The translations under genes and the position numbers were made by a program. The notes under the pieces are model-generated. The model made no database searches. It was given only the letters and a program-made list of their open reading frames with translations, and was not told the DNA's origin. This document shows, in pieces, positions 14,101-26,900 of a stretch of DNA of 64,000 bases; positions within the stretch are counted from its first letter, which is position 1; every line of letters starts with the position of its first letter. The DNA is taken from the NCBI GenBank assembly GCA_016490735.1, contig JAEMWC010000014.1, positions 2,120,001-2,184,000 on the forward strand, read 5' to 3'. This DNA comes from Pachyseris speciosa (lineage: Eukaryota; Cnidaria; Anthozoa; Scleractinia; Pachyseridae).

Positions 14101-14895
14101 TTTTTAAAACAAATGATTTGTGAAACGAAAATAACTATAGACAGGACACAGTTTCAAAACTATAATATCTGTCCAATCAGAAGTGCCCGTTCCCACGAGT
14201 GAAACAGACAAGAAACATAACTTTTAATACACGCAATATCGGGAAAGCAAGCGTTATGCTACTCTGGGTGCCTTTTAGTCAATTAAAAGTTTATACTCTT
14301 TACATTATTACGCAAAGTTTAGATACAACGACGCGAGCATCGAGAAAATAATTATAAATCACGCAAAATAAAACCTGTACACCCTTCTGACCTTTATTCC
14401 ATACCCAATCATCTGTTGTTCTGAAATACTGCTCAAAACAAACGCTTTCAAATAAATATCCTTTGTTATGGGATGTACACTGGGGTAATTCAATTCTGAG
14501 AAAACATTTCTTTTCTCTGTACTCGTTGGGCATTGAAACGGATTTTAAAGAGACGATGCGTGACCGACCTAATGACTTTATTTACTACAAAATTCCTTGT
14601 TCACCGCAACAGATGTCTCATTAGCGCAATCGGATAAGGGGCCGAGGTAAGAATTTGATGGTCGCGAGTTCTAAAACCGGATCCGGTGTAGTTAAATTAT
14701 TTCTTTACTTATGTCATTGTTTCTTCCTCTGGCCGAGAGGGGCACGGGCCTCTCGACGGACACCACGACAAAAAAAACTACAAAAAAAAAAAAAAAAAGG
14801 GTATTACGAGAAGCGGCTCGTCGCTAAGCGACGGCCGCTTAAAAAACGAGTAATTTAAGAAGCGGCTCGTCGCTAAGCGACGGCCGCTTAATAAT
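14101..14895. repeat. Last array unit with doubled hairpin
   Basis: A unit that matches the main array up to the A-run at about 14780, followed by two tandem copies of the GC-rich hairpin (14810-14840 and 14858-14890). The array homology stops abruptly after the second hairpin, which marks the right edge of the array. Confidence 0.75.
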
Positions 14896-15699
14896 CTTGC
14901 TCGTGAAAACACCTATCAGTTTTAAGTCGCTTAACTTAGTCTGTAAACAAAACACCTTCTGGAATGTTAAGCGAGACATCCGGCGTCGTAAACAGAAATA
15001 AATATGCCGTCGCTTATGCCTGATGGGGATAAAAACTTTGGTGGATCTTTAGTTTTAGATTTCAGAAAGTGATGACGTCAGGTGAAAACGATCTATTCAC
15101 GTAACTAAATTTGTAAGTAGTGTATGTTGAACTTAAGGAAAATACCCGACGTTTTCGCCTTGGGCTCAACTTCGCCATTTTAAGCGTCCACCTCAACAAG
15201 TTTTCATGTTGCAGAAAGTGGACATAGTGTATACTTTCAGTAAGCGGCATAAAAATCTGTTGCACATAGAAGGGGTGATACGCATAACAACCAATCGTAA
15301 CTTGTAATGCAGGGCACCAAGTTGAATGAAAATGTTGCCCATTCTACTTGACCTAGGGATATTTAGGTTCAGCTGTGTAATTATTCTCTTGTTTGTTGAA
15401 AGAGATTTCGAAAGAGATGGAAGTCCTCAGACGTATTCCTCTTTTTTAATTCCATTCCAGCCGAAATGACCGGGAAATTTCTGTACCATTTGTCAAACCG
15501 TGCTTGTCCCTTTCCGTTTTCGCGCGCTTTTCGATTGCTTTTACGAGAAAAGCCAGTACCATAGCGAGCGTTCCATTCCGGCCGGTTTTTTTTTTTTTTT
15601 CACGCAAATAACAAACCCTCCAGGAGATCCCTGAGAAGCTCAATCCCCCTAGACAAAAAAAGGCAGGCACAAGAAGTGTATTTTATTGTATTTCTGTTA
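14896..15699. other. Intergenic, nothing recognised
   Basis: No conserved coding segment, RNA gene or repeat end was recognised. The ORF on the minus strand at 15062-15265 has no domain that I know. Confidence 0.5.
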
Positions 15700-16277
15700 T
15701 AACAAAATAACGACTCCAAAAAAATATCTTGCTAACTTAAAATATATGTATAAACAAGAAATGCAACAAACAGGGAATACACGTGATATTTCGGTTCTTA
15801 TTACAAGACCATTGTCAGACGTACGATGACAAAGATGGTACAACGTTGAACTTATAAGGAGAGCCAGCCGATGTAGCCAATTTTACATCACATGTTCGCC
15901 AAACTATTATAAACCACGCAGCAATTAACAATAATTATAACCAGTTATGTTTCTTGGAATCCCTACTAATTAAGAGGTACAAACCTCAGCTGAATTATGG
16001 CATCAAAGCCGCTAAAGGACTTGTATTGTTTTAATTTTGGTAGCTTGCATTTTTGTTATACTTTCCTTGCATTTTTTCTGAATTCCTGTTGTAATAAGTA
16101 ATGTGTCTCAAACCTTCCTAGCTGGCTTTCCTCATAAGTTTAACGTTGTACCATGTTTGCCATAGGTTTGATAATGGAACCGGAATATTACTTTTACTTC
16201 CTGTTTGTTGTTGCATTTCTTGCTTATATTTGTACTTGTAAGTTAGGAAGATGTTTTTCGGAATCGTTATTTTGTTA
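15700..16277. mobile_element. Inverted-repeat element with Penelope-like motif
   Basis: The ends are inverted: TAACAAAATAACGA (15700-15713) faces TCGTTATTTTGTTA (16264-16277), and the similarity continues inward for about 80 bp, including GAAATGCAACAAACAGG against CCTGTTTGTTGTTGCATTTC. Inside, on the minus strand at about 15786-15819, lies a CTGACAA - stem-loop - GAAAT motif like those at the Penelope ends elsewhere in the window. No ORF. It may be a fold-back of a Penelope end or a MITE. Confidence 0.5.
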
Positions 16278-16627
16278 GATTTCCTTCATTTGTCGGCGGG
16301 AAAAGATTTCTGTTATGCTCTCTCATACTATTGCTCACAAGAGTTGATAAGCATAATGTTTGTTTCGGTTTTCCCCGTTTTCCTCGCGGATGCGAAAACA
16401 AACTTGCGGAGATCACAAAGATAAGAACCCATCTGTTGCGTTTCTTGTGGAAATGACCTCACAAGCAAAGAAAAATAGCCTAACGGAAGTCATCTTTCTT
16501 GTGCCTAGAGTCAACGTGTTTACCAGAGTCTACCCTCCGTATGTGCTCAGTTCAAGCAGAAGACAATGATTTCAGGTGAGTTGCGTACAACTTTTGTCCA
16601 ATGAAAATGATAAAATTCAGACATTAA

Positions 16628-17080
16628 AGTGCCTATGAAGCGAAATTTGTTTCTTGCTAATTTTAAAGTTTACCCATAAAAACGCAAGAATTTCAAAATT
16701 TGAGGTGCTTATGATTAAAATTGTTGATTTTACGAGCGTTTGAAGTTGGGCTATTTTGCCTTTAAAAATGGTCAGGGGTCTGGGTCGTGTTTATTCGCGA
16801 AATTCTATGATGTGACGTCATTTTGGGTACAAAAATGCGTTTGCGCTTATGAATTATAGTGAAATAGTTGGAATACTTGGCCCCCAAATTACGTCACAGC
16901 TATTGTCACGTGTCTTTTTGGCCGCGCGATTCAAATGCCATTTTTGAGGGCAAAATAGCCCAATTTCAAACGCTTGTATAATCGCCGATTTTGATCAAGA
17001 GCACCTCAAATTTTGGAATGTTGAGTCTTATGGATTAAACTTTAAAATTAGCGAGAAACAAATTTCGCTTCATGGGCACT
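16628..17080. mobile_element. MITE flanked by TTAA
   Basis: Long terminal inverted repeats (AGTGCCTATGAAGCGAAATT against AATTTCGCTTCATGGGCACT), each immediately flanked by TTAA (16624-16627 and 17081-17084). The arms stay similar for about 100 bp. TTAA target duplication is typical of piggyBac-type transposition. No ORF. Confidence 0.75.
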
Positions 17081-17100
17081 TTAAGACCACCTTTTTAATA

Positions 17101-17462
17101 GCTAACATTAGCCTCTTTTCCTTGTATTCAGCGTGTGGGAGAAGAGAGACCTCTGCCATGGGTCGAAACGGTCTTTGATTAAGCCGCCGTCCGCGGTCGT
17201 GGATGGAGGTTTTAAAACGCATGCTCCTTGTACTGTTTGTCATTTGATCATGTGCTAAAAGCATCACGTGATATGTAAACGCCATAAGCTCTCTTGATGA
17301 GCATTATCTGCTCTTAGAGCAAATGCCGAAAAATAAAATATTGTTTAAATAATTAAAAAAAAAAAAAAAAAAAAAAAAACCGCGGCGCATGCTCATCACA
17401 AACCGTTTCGACCCATGGCAGAAGTCTCTTTTCTCCAGCACGTTGAATACAAGGCCTCTGCT
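17101..17462. mobile_element. Inverted-repeat element (MITE-like)
   Basis: The left arm (TTCCTTGTATTCAGCGTGTG ... CCATGGGTCGAAACGGT) pairs with the right arm (AAACCGTTTCGACCCATGG ... CACGTTGAATACAAGG). The interior includes an A-run of about 26 bp at 17355-17380. No coding potential. Confidence 0.6.
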
Positions 17463-18752
17463 AGCAGGGTTCAAGCTCGTCACTGAATTGGCCTCTGCAC
17501 ATGGCGTTGTACATGACGTTGTCACCTCACGGTAATCGTTTGGTTCAGAGACTTCTCTTCTTCCTTCCTTGTTGTCACGAAACCAGCCCAGTGACATGAC
17601 GGAGCATTGCTGACACGTCCGTGGAAGTTGGCTGGCTAAGGTGAAGAACACGCGGCCTGGACCTGTCTACGGAGAACTGCAAATCCATCAAACAAGATGT
17701 GGAGGCAAGGTTTCTTTGAAATAACTCAGTTCTCTGCAGAGAGAAGAATTGAAAATAATTTGAATCCAATACACAAAACATAGGCATGTTTGATTGTAAA
17801 ATTTACCAAGCTACTTGGGATCTTAAGGTGAGTATTCAAACGACATCTAAAAGCAGTTAAGTTTTATTAACTGCATACTTTCTTTTATTAGGTAAAATAT
17901 GTAGTACTATTGACACAACTTCGAACTTTAGTGCCCTACTGTCAAAGGTGGAAGATTAAAGGAAATTCGAGTACATCATTTATGGCAGAACAAATACTTT
18001 TTTCGTACTAATATTTTAGACTACGCGAAAATTAAAATCGCGAAAAATAATACTGCATTATGCCAACAAAACAATTGCCTAAAAGTCTCGAACTAGTTGC
18101 TCATACTGTACGAGACCCGCACTGCTATTGTGGTAAGCGTTTTCGTGAGACGTGTATTCATTCCAATTTTAATGTGGTTTCTCTTATCTGGCCGCTGGTA
18201 CAGTCATGAAAACGTCTTCCAGATCAACTGGTCTTTACTATACGGACTTTTGCGAGACTAAAGAAAGGACGAAATCGTGAAATTAAATACGCGTCGGTTC
18301 TCCTTTTTTTCCAAATCGCGAAATTAAGTACGCACGAAAGTTAGCATAAATAAGGTACCTTCTGTAACCTTTGACACACAGCTGTGTTACGAGTTTTAAT
18401 GGCTTCCTGCATTTCACGCTGCAAATAAATCAAGATCAAGAGAAACATACGTTTCCTTAGCTTGTTGGTATCTCGTTTGCATTAGCCTTCATCACATGTA
18501 GTTTTAAAAAGATTCTAGAGCGAGGAGTAAGGCAAGACAAGAATAAGCCAGGTTATTTGTTTGCTAAACTCACTACTTATATATTTCAGTCTATTACTCA
18601 GTACAGGATGGCACGTTGTGTATCAAGCCCTCATTTACATCACAGAGAATACACAAGGTGGAAAGACAATCTGGGGTCCTTACCATTAACACAGAAAACC
18701 CAGAAATTCTGGTTGGAAAATGAAATGGTCAAACCATTCCATTTGGAACGTT
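17463..18752. other. Intergenic, downstream of RMI1; nothing firm
   Basis: AT-rich sequence with no recognisable conserved exon, RNA gene or repeat end. It would contain the RMI1 3' UTR if the terminal exon at 18753 is right; I found no convincing minus-strand AATAAA close to that stop. Confidence 0.4.
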
Positions 18753-19013
18753 TCAGAAATTAAACAATGCACTTTTTTTTTTCTTTTTGAGCTTTCCAGT
18801 TGATACTAGTACATTTTTTGATTTGTCCATTTTGCGTTTGGTCAAGCTGCAGCACTGAAGTTTAAACCTAAAATTTCCACCCCGATGGATCGTGTAAATG
18901 GTAGGCACCCCTGGACTTGCAGCACACTGAAACCTGTTCCCATGCAGGCCACAACACACTAATTTAATAGCCCTTCTGTGTGTTTTACATTTTCGCCAAT
19001 TCTCGGCTGTCCT
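18753..19013 (-). CDS. RMI1: Tentative RMI1 terminal exon
   Basis: After the 42-nt exon 9, about 60 residues of the C-terminal OB fold are still expected. This is the only open stretch downstream with an acceptor (TTGCAG) in the right phase. It opens with WRKCKTHRRAIKLVCCG, which loosely resembles the family pattern KCQ-x(8)-CC, and ends in a Lys-rich tail before TGA. The likeness is weak, the segment between may be missing, and the exon could be wrong. Confidence 0.3.
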   Translation of the reverse strand, partial: RTAENWRKCKTHRRAIKLVCCGLHGNRFQCAASPGVPTIYTIHRGGNFRFKLQCCSLTKRKMDKSKNVLVSTGKLKKKKKSALFNF

Positions 19014-22000
19014 CTGCAATACAGCAACATGAAATGAAAACCATTAAAGGTTTTGTGGAGAACATGAGCATTCAACAGAAACAATTTTTAATTCGATACC
19101 ATAGACCCTATGCAAAAATGGCTGCCTTTTGATTATTCTTTAGTTGTATTCAAAATAGCCTCACTAACCTCAATCGGGATAACAAATTCTTTAGAATTTT
19201 GTTCTCAAAAGCGAGGTAAGTGAGGCTGTTTTGAATAAGAACAAAAGAATAATTTAAAGGCAGCCATTTTTGCATAGGGTCTATTCCTACTACTGTAAAA
19301 GCTCTATTAAGCCCCCCGTTTGGAAGTCGGGATTTGTAATAAGCCCCCTTCCCCCTTTTGGGACATGAAATTTTGTAATTAGTCTTGCAAAATCACCTTC
19401 ATGTGCCCCAATTGGGGCTGCTCTTTATTAGATAATAAATTTCACTGTAACTGTTTGAGTTTTGTACCAAAACTGTATTAAGACGAAAACAGGGGAAATA
19501 AGCCCCCCCTTTAATGAGAACTGAAATTAAACAAGCCCCCCCATCCCCAGGGGTGTAATAGAGCTTTTACAGTACCGTATTTTCCCGTGTATAAGTCAAC
19601 CTTCTAAGTCTTGAAAATCACTCCAAAAAGTCAACCTCAAGTTATTCACCGGTCAAAACTCAATGGTCATTCAGTGAGTGAAAAAAAAAAACACTCATTG
19701 GCATAACAATAGACTTAACAGTGAAGCACAAAAAGGAAACTACACAAGTAGATTAAAGAAGAATATTGAATGGGAAGTGGTACAGTATTGAATGAAGAAA
19801 ATGTTTCCATGATTTGTCTCATGATCATGATCACGCGCACAATACATTGGGTCTTCATTGACATCACACTGTTTGTTGTTTCACATACCCTACTTTAAGC
19901 TTGTCATCTCCACAGAGGTTGCCACATGTCGTGTGAGTTAATTGGGTATACATTGTGATGTTATTGTGGGAGAAATTCTATAATAAACTTGAGCAAAACC
20001 ATCCTGTTTCTGCTTGTGTGGCCAAACACAATCAAGTGTGACTCAAGGCACTACTGGCTTGGTAACCTCTCGCCCAGGTCGTTGGTTCATTATCAGGTTA
20101 CTACGTCACAGAAGATGGCGCATTGCTTACAACTTCGTTCTTTTGTGTTTTTGAAGCATTTTGAGTTTTTTTTGGCATAAAAAGGTTCCAAACATTTCCT
20201 ATAAGTTACAAGATTCGTTAAAACCTTTATACTTGAATGTATGGCATTGAATTTTGGAGGTTTTCAACAATATTCTAGCTGAAGTGTGTCACTCAATCGA
20301 TGCTATTTTTCCTGCATGGAACTTTTTTACAACAAATTGCTAAGGATTCTGAACTCAGTTTGTACAACATAAATTAGTAAAATATCAACTTTGGTCCCAA
20401 AAACTAGGGTCGACTTATACACGCGAAAATATGGTAATTAATTTAGTTCCTGAACAGTTCACCCACACTGTGCAAGTTGAAGGAGTTGGAATTACTGCCA
20501 AGTAGCTACAATAAAGTTATCTGGTACAGTGTTGTTTAGTTTGTTTGTTACCTTTGACATGCTTGATTTTATTACCGGGTAGTTCCCTTATGTATTTGAA
20601 CAAGGGGTGATGCATATATTTAGAAAATATAATCATTGCATGTTGCAGCTAAGACAGTACGTACAGCAAATTCCACATACCCGAAATTCATCAACAGGAA
20701 ATTCCAGCAACTCAGTAAGAACCTGGAAATGATAACAATTTCTCAACTGAACACCAACTGTAAATATACAAAGTCTGTAGGTGGACAAGTCACATCAAAT
20801 AGTTTGTTTAGCTGGGGTTTTTTTCTAATAGTGGCTGGAAAAACAGGGATATGAAAGAACAGTATTACATATTCATTCAAGCAGTGGAAACTAATGAACC
20901 AGTATTTTTGTTTTTCAAAACATGGAAGACCATTAGTGTCATGGAGACAACTTGACCAGTTGTGAGAAGACATCCTGGAGGTCAAACCCATGCCCTCTGT
21001 GATACCACTGTAGTGCTCTACAAACTGAGCAATAACACAAAGTGACAGCTGGTTATTTATGAGTTTGTAACAAGTCTTCAGCAGAATTATGAAATATTCG
21101 CTCTCATTTAAAGGCAATAACAATCAGAACAACCAGTACCTCAGTGAAAAACAAGAAGCAAAAACCATCAATCACCATAATATTCAAGAACATGACCATA
21201 ATTAATAACACTGTTTCCCTGGATTCCCTGGTATCATGATAATTGCATATTTGCAATGGGCCATGTTCTAAACGAGTAAGGGCCTGGGAACGAGGTTTTA
21301 AAATTTATTGATTGGAAAAAATGTTTCCACTGCATGAAAAAGCATCTCAAAAATGGTCACCTAACCAACTTTGACGCTGTTCAGTTGCATTCGAGTAGAA
21401 ACAAATGCGTTTGAAAATTGTGAAAATGAGACTTTGTATGGTTTGGAGGGACACACTTTCCGAAATAGACACTTGTATGTTATCTGGTGGCTTTTCAACC
21501 AAACATACTCAAACTTGCTGAAACTGCTTATTTTGAGATACCCTTTCCTGTGAGAGTCGATTTTGTTCAATTTCATTGATTTTCATTCCCAGGCCCTTAC
21601 TCGTTTAGAAAATAGCCCATTGTTCAAACTGTCTCTAAATGGAAGTCAGTATCAGTATCGTGCATTTTTCACCTTTTCACTTAGGTCAGCATCCACAGCA
21701 TCTGTCCCATCATTCAATTTCACGATAACATTCCAGTTTGGTGATGACGGATTAGAGCGAGACACTATGGTAGCAATGTATGCCTGGGAAAAATAGTTTT
21801 TACTATCATTAAAAACAGTTAATGGAAAGACAAGCATAGATGAAAACATAGAAAATAATGTCAAAGTTGCTCACATTCTGTCCACATCTTAAAGTGCACC
21901 TAACCCCAAAATATTTTTTTCACTTAAATCTACACCTGTTTGAAATGCATTGTACCATTTTGCGCCTTTTTAAACCAAATGCTGGATGTGCCTCGTCCGC

Positions 22001-23754
22001 TTATTGGTTTTCCGCTTGTCCATGTGAGCTCACGCTTGGTAGGGAGACTAAAACCGACATCTATCTCAGAAATTCGATAAGTCTGGAAATTCCATCAGAG
22101 AGGGTGCACTCAAAACGTATTCCTAAAATTTCAAAAACTTTTCCCGGAACTTTGCCTGTTCCATTCAGTTTTGGACTGGAAATCTCGAATGTTTTGGCAG
22201 AATATTTTTGCTCATGGTTTGTTACATGTTTGTGTATGTTGGTTTGCATCTATTTGTGTCCCGACCTAAATTAGTACGATCAGTTTTGCTAAACTGGCTG
22301 CCTGCCCTGTTTAACTTTAACCAGTTCCCTCTTTTTTCTTTTTATTCCCATGTAAATGATTAAATGTCTGTAATGTCACTAAATGGGGAAATAAAGCATG
22401 TTGAACAGAAAGTGCCCTTTAATTCAGTTTCTGTGGTACAAAATGACACAGGTTGCAGTTTGGTAGCCTAGTATTGCACAAGTACTTGGTTATACCCATA
22501 AGAAAACGGGGATCAAAGATTCAACAACACAACATCCAAACTACTGACCTTTAGATTGAAAGTGTGAGCACCAACCAGTTTCATGTAACCAATGCTCCTT
22601 GACAGTAAGTTGTCAAATAGGGAGGCGGGGTGGCCAAGCAGTTACAGCAGTTAGTCCCACTCTAGCTTGGCCACACTTATAAATAGCAACTGGTCTGCCT
22701 CCAGTTGGGATTTTTAACCTGTTATGTTTATTTGAATTATTTGTTTCTGTATTTGCTCGGCCCCACTAGCCTTGGTGTGCTATAAATACTGCCAAGGGTA
22801 AATAAAGGTCATTTTTTATCAAGTGTTTGATGCGCCTAACAGTGAGTCAGCTGTCTTTTTCATGCATAAATTATCTACCACTCTGATTAGTGGCTAATAG
22901 TTAAGCCTATCTGTGCAGATTACTTATTTACCAGTATGCAGGTCTCTCATATGCCAGTTACACTGGAATTAGGAATGAAGTAAATTATTTTGACAACACA
23001 TCTTCAGGCACTCTGGATTTATGAAAAACTACTTACCTTAACTCTGATAATACACTCTTGACTGACTGGGGCATGTTTCACAACCTCTGAAAGGTACATA
23101 AATGGAGCTGCATTGCTATCCAGGTTTGTAACTGTTGATAGGAAAAATGAACAAATAAGAATAAGAGCACAAGATTGAGGATGAGTGCAAGCTTCATACC
23201 TGCAACTAAGAGCCTACTCTACAGGACAGCAAGAGCAAGGAAGAGGACCAGAGTCATTCATATGAAAGTTGTACTCGCACTTAATTTCTGGTTTACAAGT
23301 AGTCCAGTCTTATCCAAAATGGGTTCACCATCTTGGTGGTGGGTGGGGTGGTTTGTGTGCCTCAATGATTGTTTGAGCTACATTGACTGGAGTCTTGTAC
23401 TCCTGGTAGGGTCACTCACGCCAAACAGGTTGAAAGATAGTGACCAGACAAAGTGTAATCCCTTGGTGCCCAGTTTGGGGGGTTGGACTGGAGACTAATA
23501 ACCCACTTCACCAAGTTTGGTATAGCGACAAGGGCCCACATCGCAGTAATAGGATTACACATTTTGGGTTCCCCCAAAGCCGAAAGGAAGGCATGAAGAG
23601 ATGTACCGGTAAGTACAGTAAGTAAGTAAGTAAAGCCTTTATTTAAAGAGGGTAGCACTTAATAGCCAAAGGCTAATAAACTTGTGGCCCTCATAAAATA
23701 CACAACTATTTACAATCTAATAAATATAGTAAACTAAAATATATATAAAAAACA

Positions 23755-23802
<48 letters not shown>

Positions 23803-23871
23803 GGGGATTCGATTAGCTGACATTTCGCTCTGACGAAGGGCTAACGCTCGAAATGTCAGCTAATCGAATCC

Positions 23872-23902
<31 letters not shown>

Positions 23903-23934
23903 CGTTGATAAACCAAATTTTCGTGTTTCACTCC

Positions 23935-23980
<46 letters not shown>

Positions 23981-26900
23981 AAATATATATACATTTAAGA
24001 TATAACAAGATTCGATATTAAGAAAAAAATAAAAAATTATTAAATGATAAAATGACGCAAACATTGTTGTTCCTTAAAAATCTTGGCAGTGCTGTACATA
24101 TGTAGTCCAAACAAAGAATCCTTGGTATATGTCAAATTCTTTTCAGTTTACATTTCAGAGTAATATGTCGCAACAAAAACCGCCACCCAGTTATCTCAGT
24201 TGGTGGAGTATTGGACTGCTGAAGGAGTAGGTTGCAGGTTCAAACCCCAGACGGGACCAATAAACCAGGGTCTTAAAATAACTTGTAAGATTATGCTGGC
24301 TGTGTGCTCAACATCTGCTTCAGTTCACATGATTGCGTCTTTAGGCAGAGATGTTGAGCCGTTGGCATTGACTCCTTCACCTCCACCAGTAAAACTGGAA
24401 GGGGACGAAAAAGAACCCACACTGATTGCTGTGGTCTGACCTCACACACATCTCAGGGTTGGGTGAAGGCTGGGGGATGGGTTGACCAGCAGTGCCTAAG
24501 AGCCTCTGTTGGTCACAGAAATCTCCTAGGAGGCCCTATCTGCCACTAGGCATGGATATAAGGACTAAAGATGATAACGATGCCACAACAAAAATCATAA
24601 TAGTTATTATAACAACAATAAAATTGCGGTTAACAATGTTACCTTGTGCATCAAAGGAACTTGAGTCGTATGAGCAATTTGCAAGGATCTGGTTAGGGTC
24701 ACTTGTCTGAGGTGCTGTGACTGTGGAATTGTCTTTCCTGGAGCCATCATGCTGCATTTGTTGACTGGAAGCACGGGAAAATGATTTGATACTGTGTTTG
24801 ATACTTCTCTTGCTAGTAGAGGAATATGTGTCAGTTGAACCATTGCTTGAGTTACTCATTTGCAACACAGGATCCACCTTCACATTAGGTAGTCTTGTAG
24901 AATTCATGCATGATTCTCTTTGAATTTGAATGTTAAAGCTATTTGATGTGGAAGAACTTGTTACCCTGGAATGATTGTGAAATCCCACAGAATCAATGTT
25001 TGATATTTTTGCTCTCTTTGATTGATGCACTGCTCCTGATGTGTCTTTGCCACCAACTCTTTGATGAAGGGGTTTTATTTCAATGCATTCGTCATCTTCT
25101 GGTGGATCACTTGTGATGAAATCATTCTCAAAAATGTCATCATCTTCATCATCACCGCATAGCATCTCAAAGTCATCAATTTCAACTCTTTCCATTTTTG
25201 AACAAGTTGTTTTTCTTTTCGCTGCAGCAGTTTTGTTTCTATTCTGCATTCCCTGCTCCAGTTGATTGATCTGTTCCATGTCAAAATCTTCATCAGTTCC
25301 AAAATAATCTTCATCTGCCATAGCAGCAATTAAGTCATCATCATCATCAAAAAAATCTTCACTGCTCACTATTTCTGCTTGAAAATCTCCACTGACCACA
25401 TTTTTAGTTGCAACCCCTCTAACTGCTATTCTCCCACTTGAGCCTTGTTGTTTAAATCGGCCTTCACATTCAGAAAAGTTCTGGTTATTGCTGCCAAGGC
25501 CCCAAGATTGGTTTGCTTCCATTTTTACAACAGGTCTTTGATTATTATAGATGACTACATCACTGGTTGTGTTATCTTCAATGCTGTTTTGGTTCACATT
25601 TGCTTCCGCAAGGTGAACAGTTTCTGTGCTAACAACACCAGGTCTCTCAGTTGGATCTTGCCCACTAATTAAAGAAGGTACAGAAAAATAGTAACACTGC
25701 AACATAGAGGAAAGCGGCAATTAAAATGAACAGGAATATTCAATTTTATTTTGAACAGGAAGCTGGCCTGGTGTTCCCATACAGTTTACTGTGGAATAAA
25801 AAATTCCAAAAACTTCATTTGATGAGACCAAAGGATTGGTTTTATTATGGCCTGAAAAAATCTGACTACATACATGGCCTGATGTAGGACATTCCAGAAA
25901 GAGTTTTCTTCTAGCACCTGTACACTCCCACCCAAAACTTTGACATTACTGGATGTCAGCAGCAGCGCTCCCAGTCGGCAAGTTGTGGGGCCACTCACTT
26001 GTATCTATGAATACAACATAACAATGGTGACTGACTCTGTCCAATGATGGGGAACACAAGGTCCGACCCCTTACCCTTTTATATACCATTTTTAACAGAA
26101 AAGGTTCCCCTTTCGTATACTTTCCATTGACAAATAGTACCCCTTTTGTATACCCAAAACAGGAAGTCTTCTTGAAATTTTCACATAGCATTCAATAAAT
26201 AAAAACAGAACAGTCATAAGATGTGCGTGTTCGAAATATTTTAATGAAAGGCCCTTTTAAATACCTCAATGACAGATTTCCCTACCCTTTCGTATACTTT
26301 GACTCGTGAAATCCCTACCCTTTCATATGCCTGAAGTGCGAAAAGGGTACCCCTTTCAGGCGGAGCCTCCCCATATAGACCATTATAGGGAGTACCCCCC
26401 CCCACCCCCCACCGGGGGTAGTAATCTCAGTTTTAGTTGTCTGTACTTAATTACATGTAGTTGTGGCTCATTAATGAAGCATGGAACAAACAGTTGGAGC
26501 AAGAAGGAATGACGGGTAAGACACATGTGTAGCACAAAGTCATCTTCTCCCAATCCTGTCTCTCTTCCTGTTCTTGCAGCCAGTTTGTGTCATTAGGCTT
26601 GCCAGGATAGACACTCGATGGATATAAACAGTGGTAGAGGCCAAGCTAATTCGTAACCTTCAGCTTGCAATTACCCAATAGGCTAACTACCACAACTCCA
26701 AAAATAAATTGACATGTGTATACCGGTAATAACAGTTATGCAATAAGTTTTCGTTGTAACATTACGTTTGATAAAATTTAAAGGTAAATGGTTAAACAGT
26801 GTGCGCGTGCACCTAACCATAATCAGCCGGTCGAGGTGCCTATAAGGAAAGTGACAGATTGATGTGTTTGACCTGCTGATTCAGGTCAGGCTTCTCCCAT

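Noticed and set aside
17304..17787. Minus-strand ORFs of 70-115 codons downstream of RMI1
   Set aside because: They cross an A-run and an inverted-repeat element, with no family resemblance.
20743..21123. 126-codon minus-strand ORF as a separate gene
   Set aside because: It spans a tRNA-derived repeat and runs into intron sequence before RMI1 exon 9; no conserved protein.
22540..22600. Possible extra RMI1 exon ending in a good donor (CTAAAG/GTCAGT on the minus strand)
   Set aside because: The flanking exons (ending CIIRVK and starting AYIATIV) join directly in the family's order and phase, leaving no room for it.
24607..25329. Overlapping minus-strand ORFs in other frames of the large RMI1 exon
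   Set aside because: They are shadows of exon 6, which is in phase with both neighbours and carries the acidic linker expected of RMI1.
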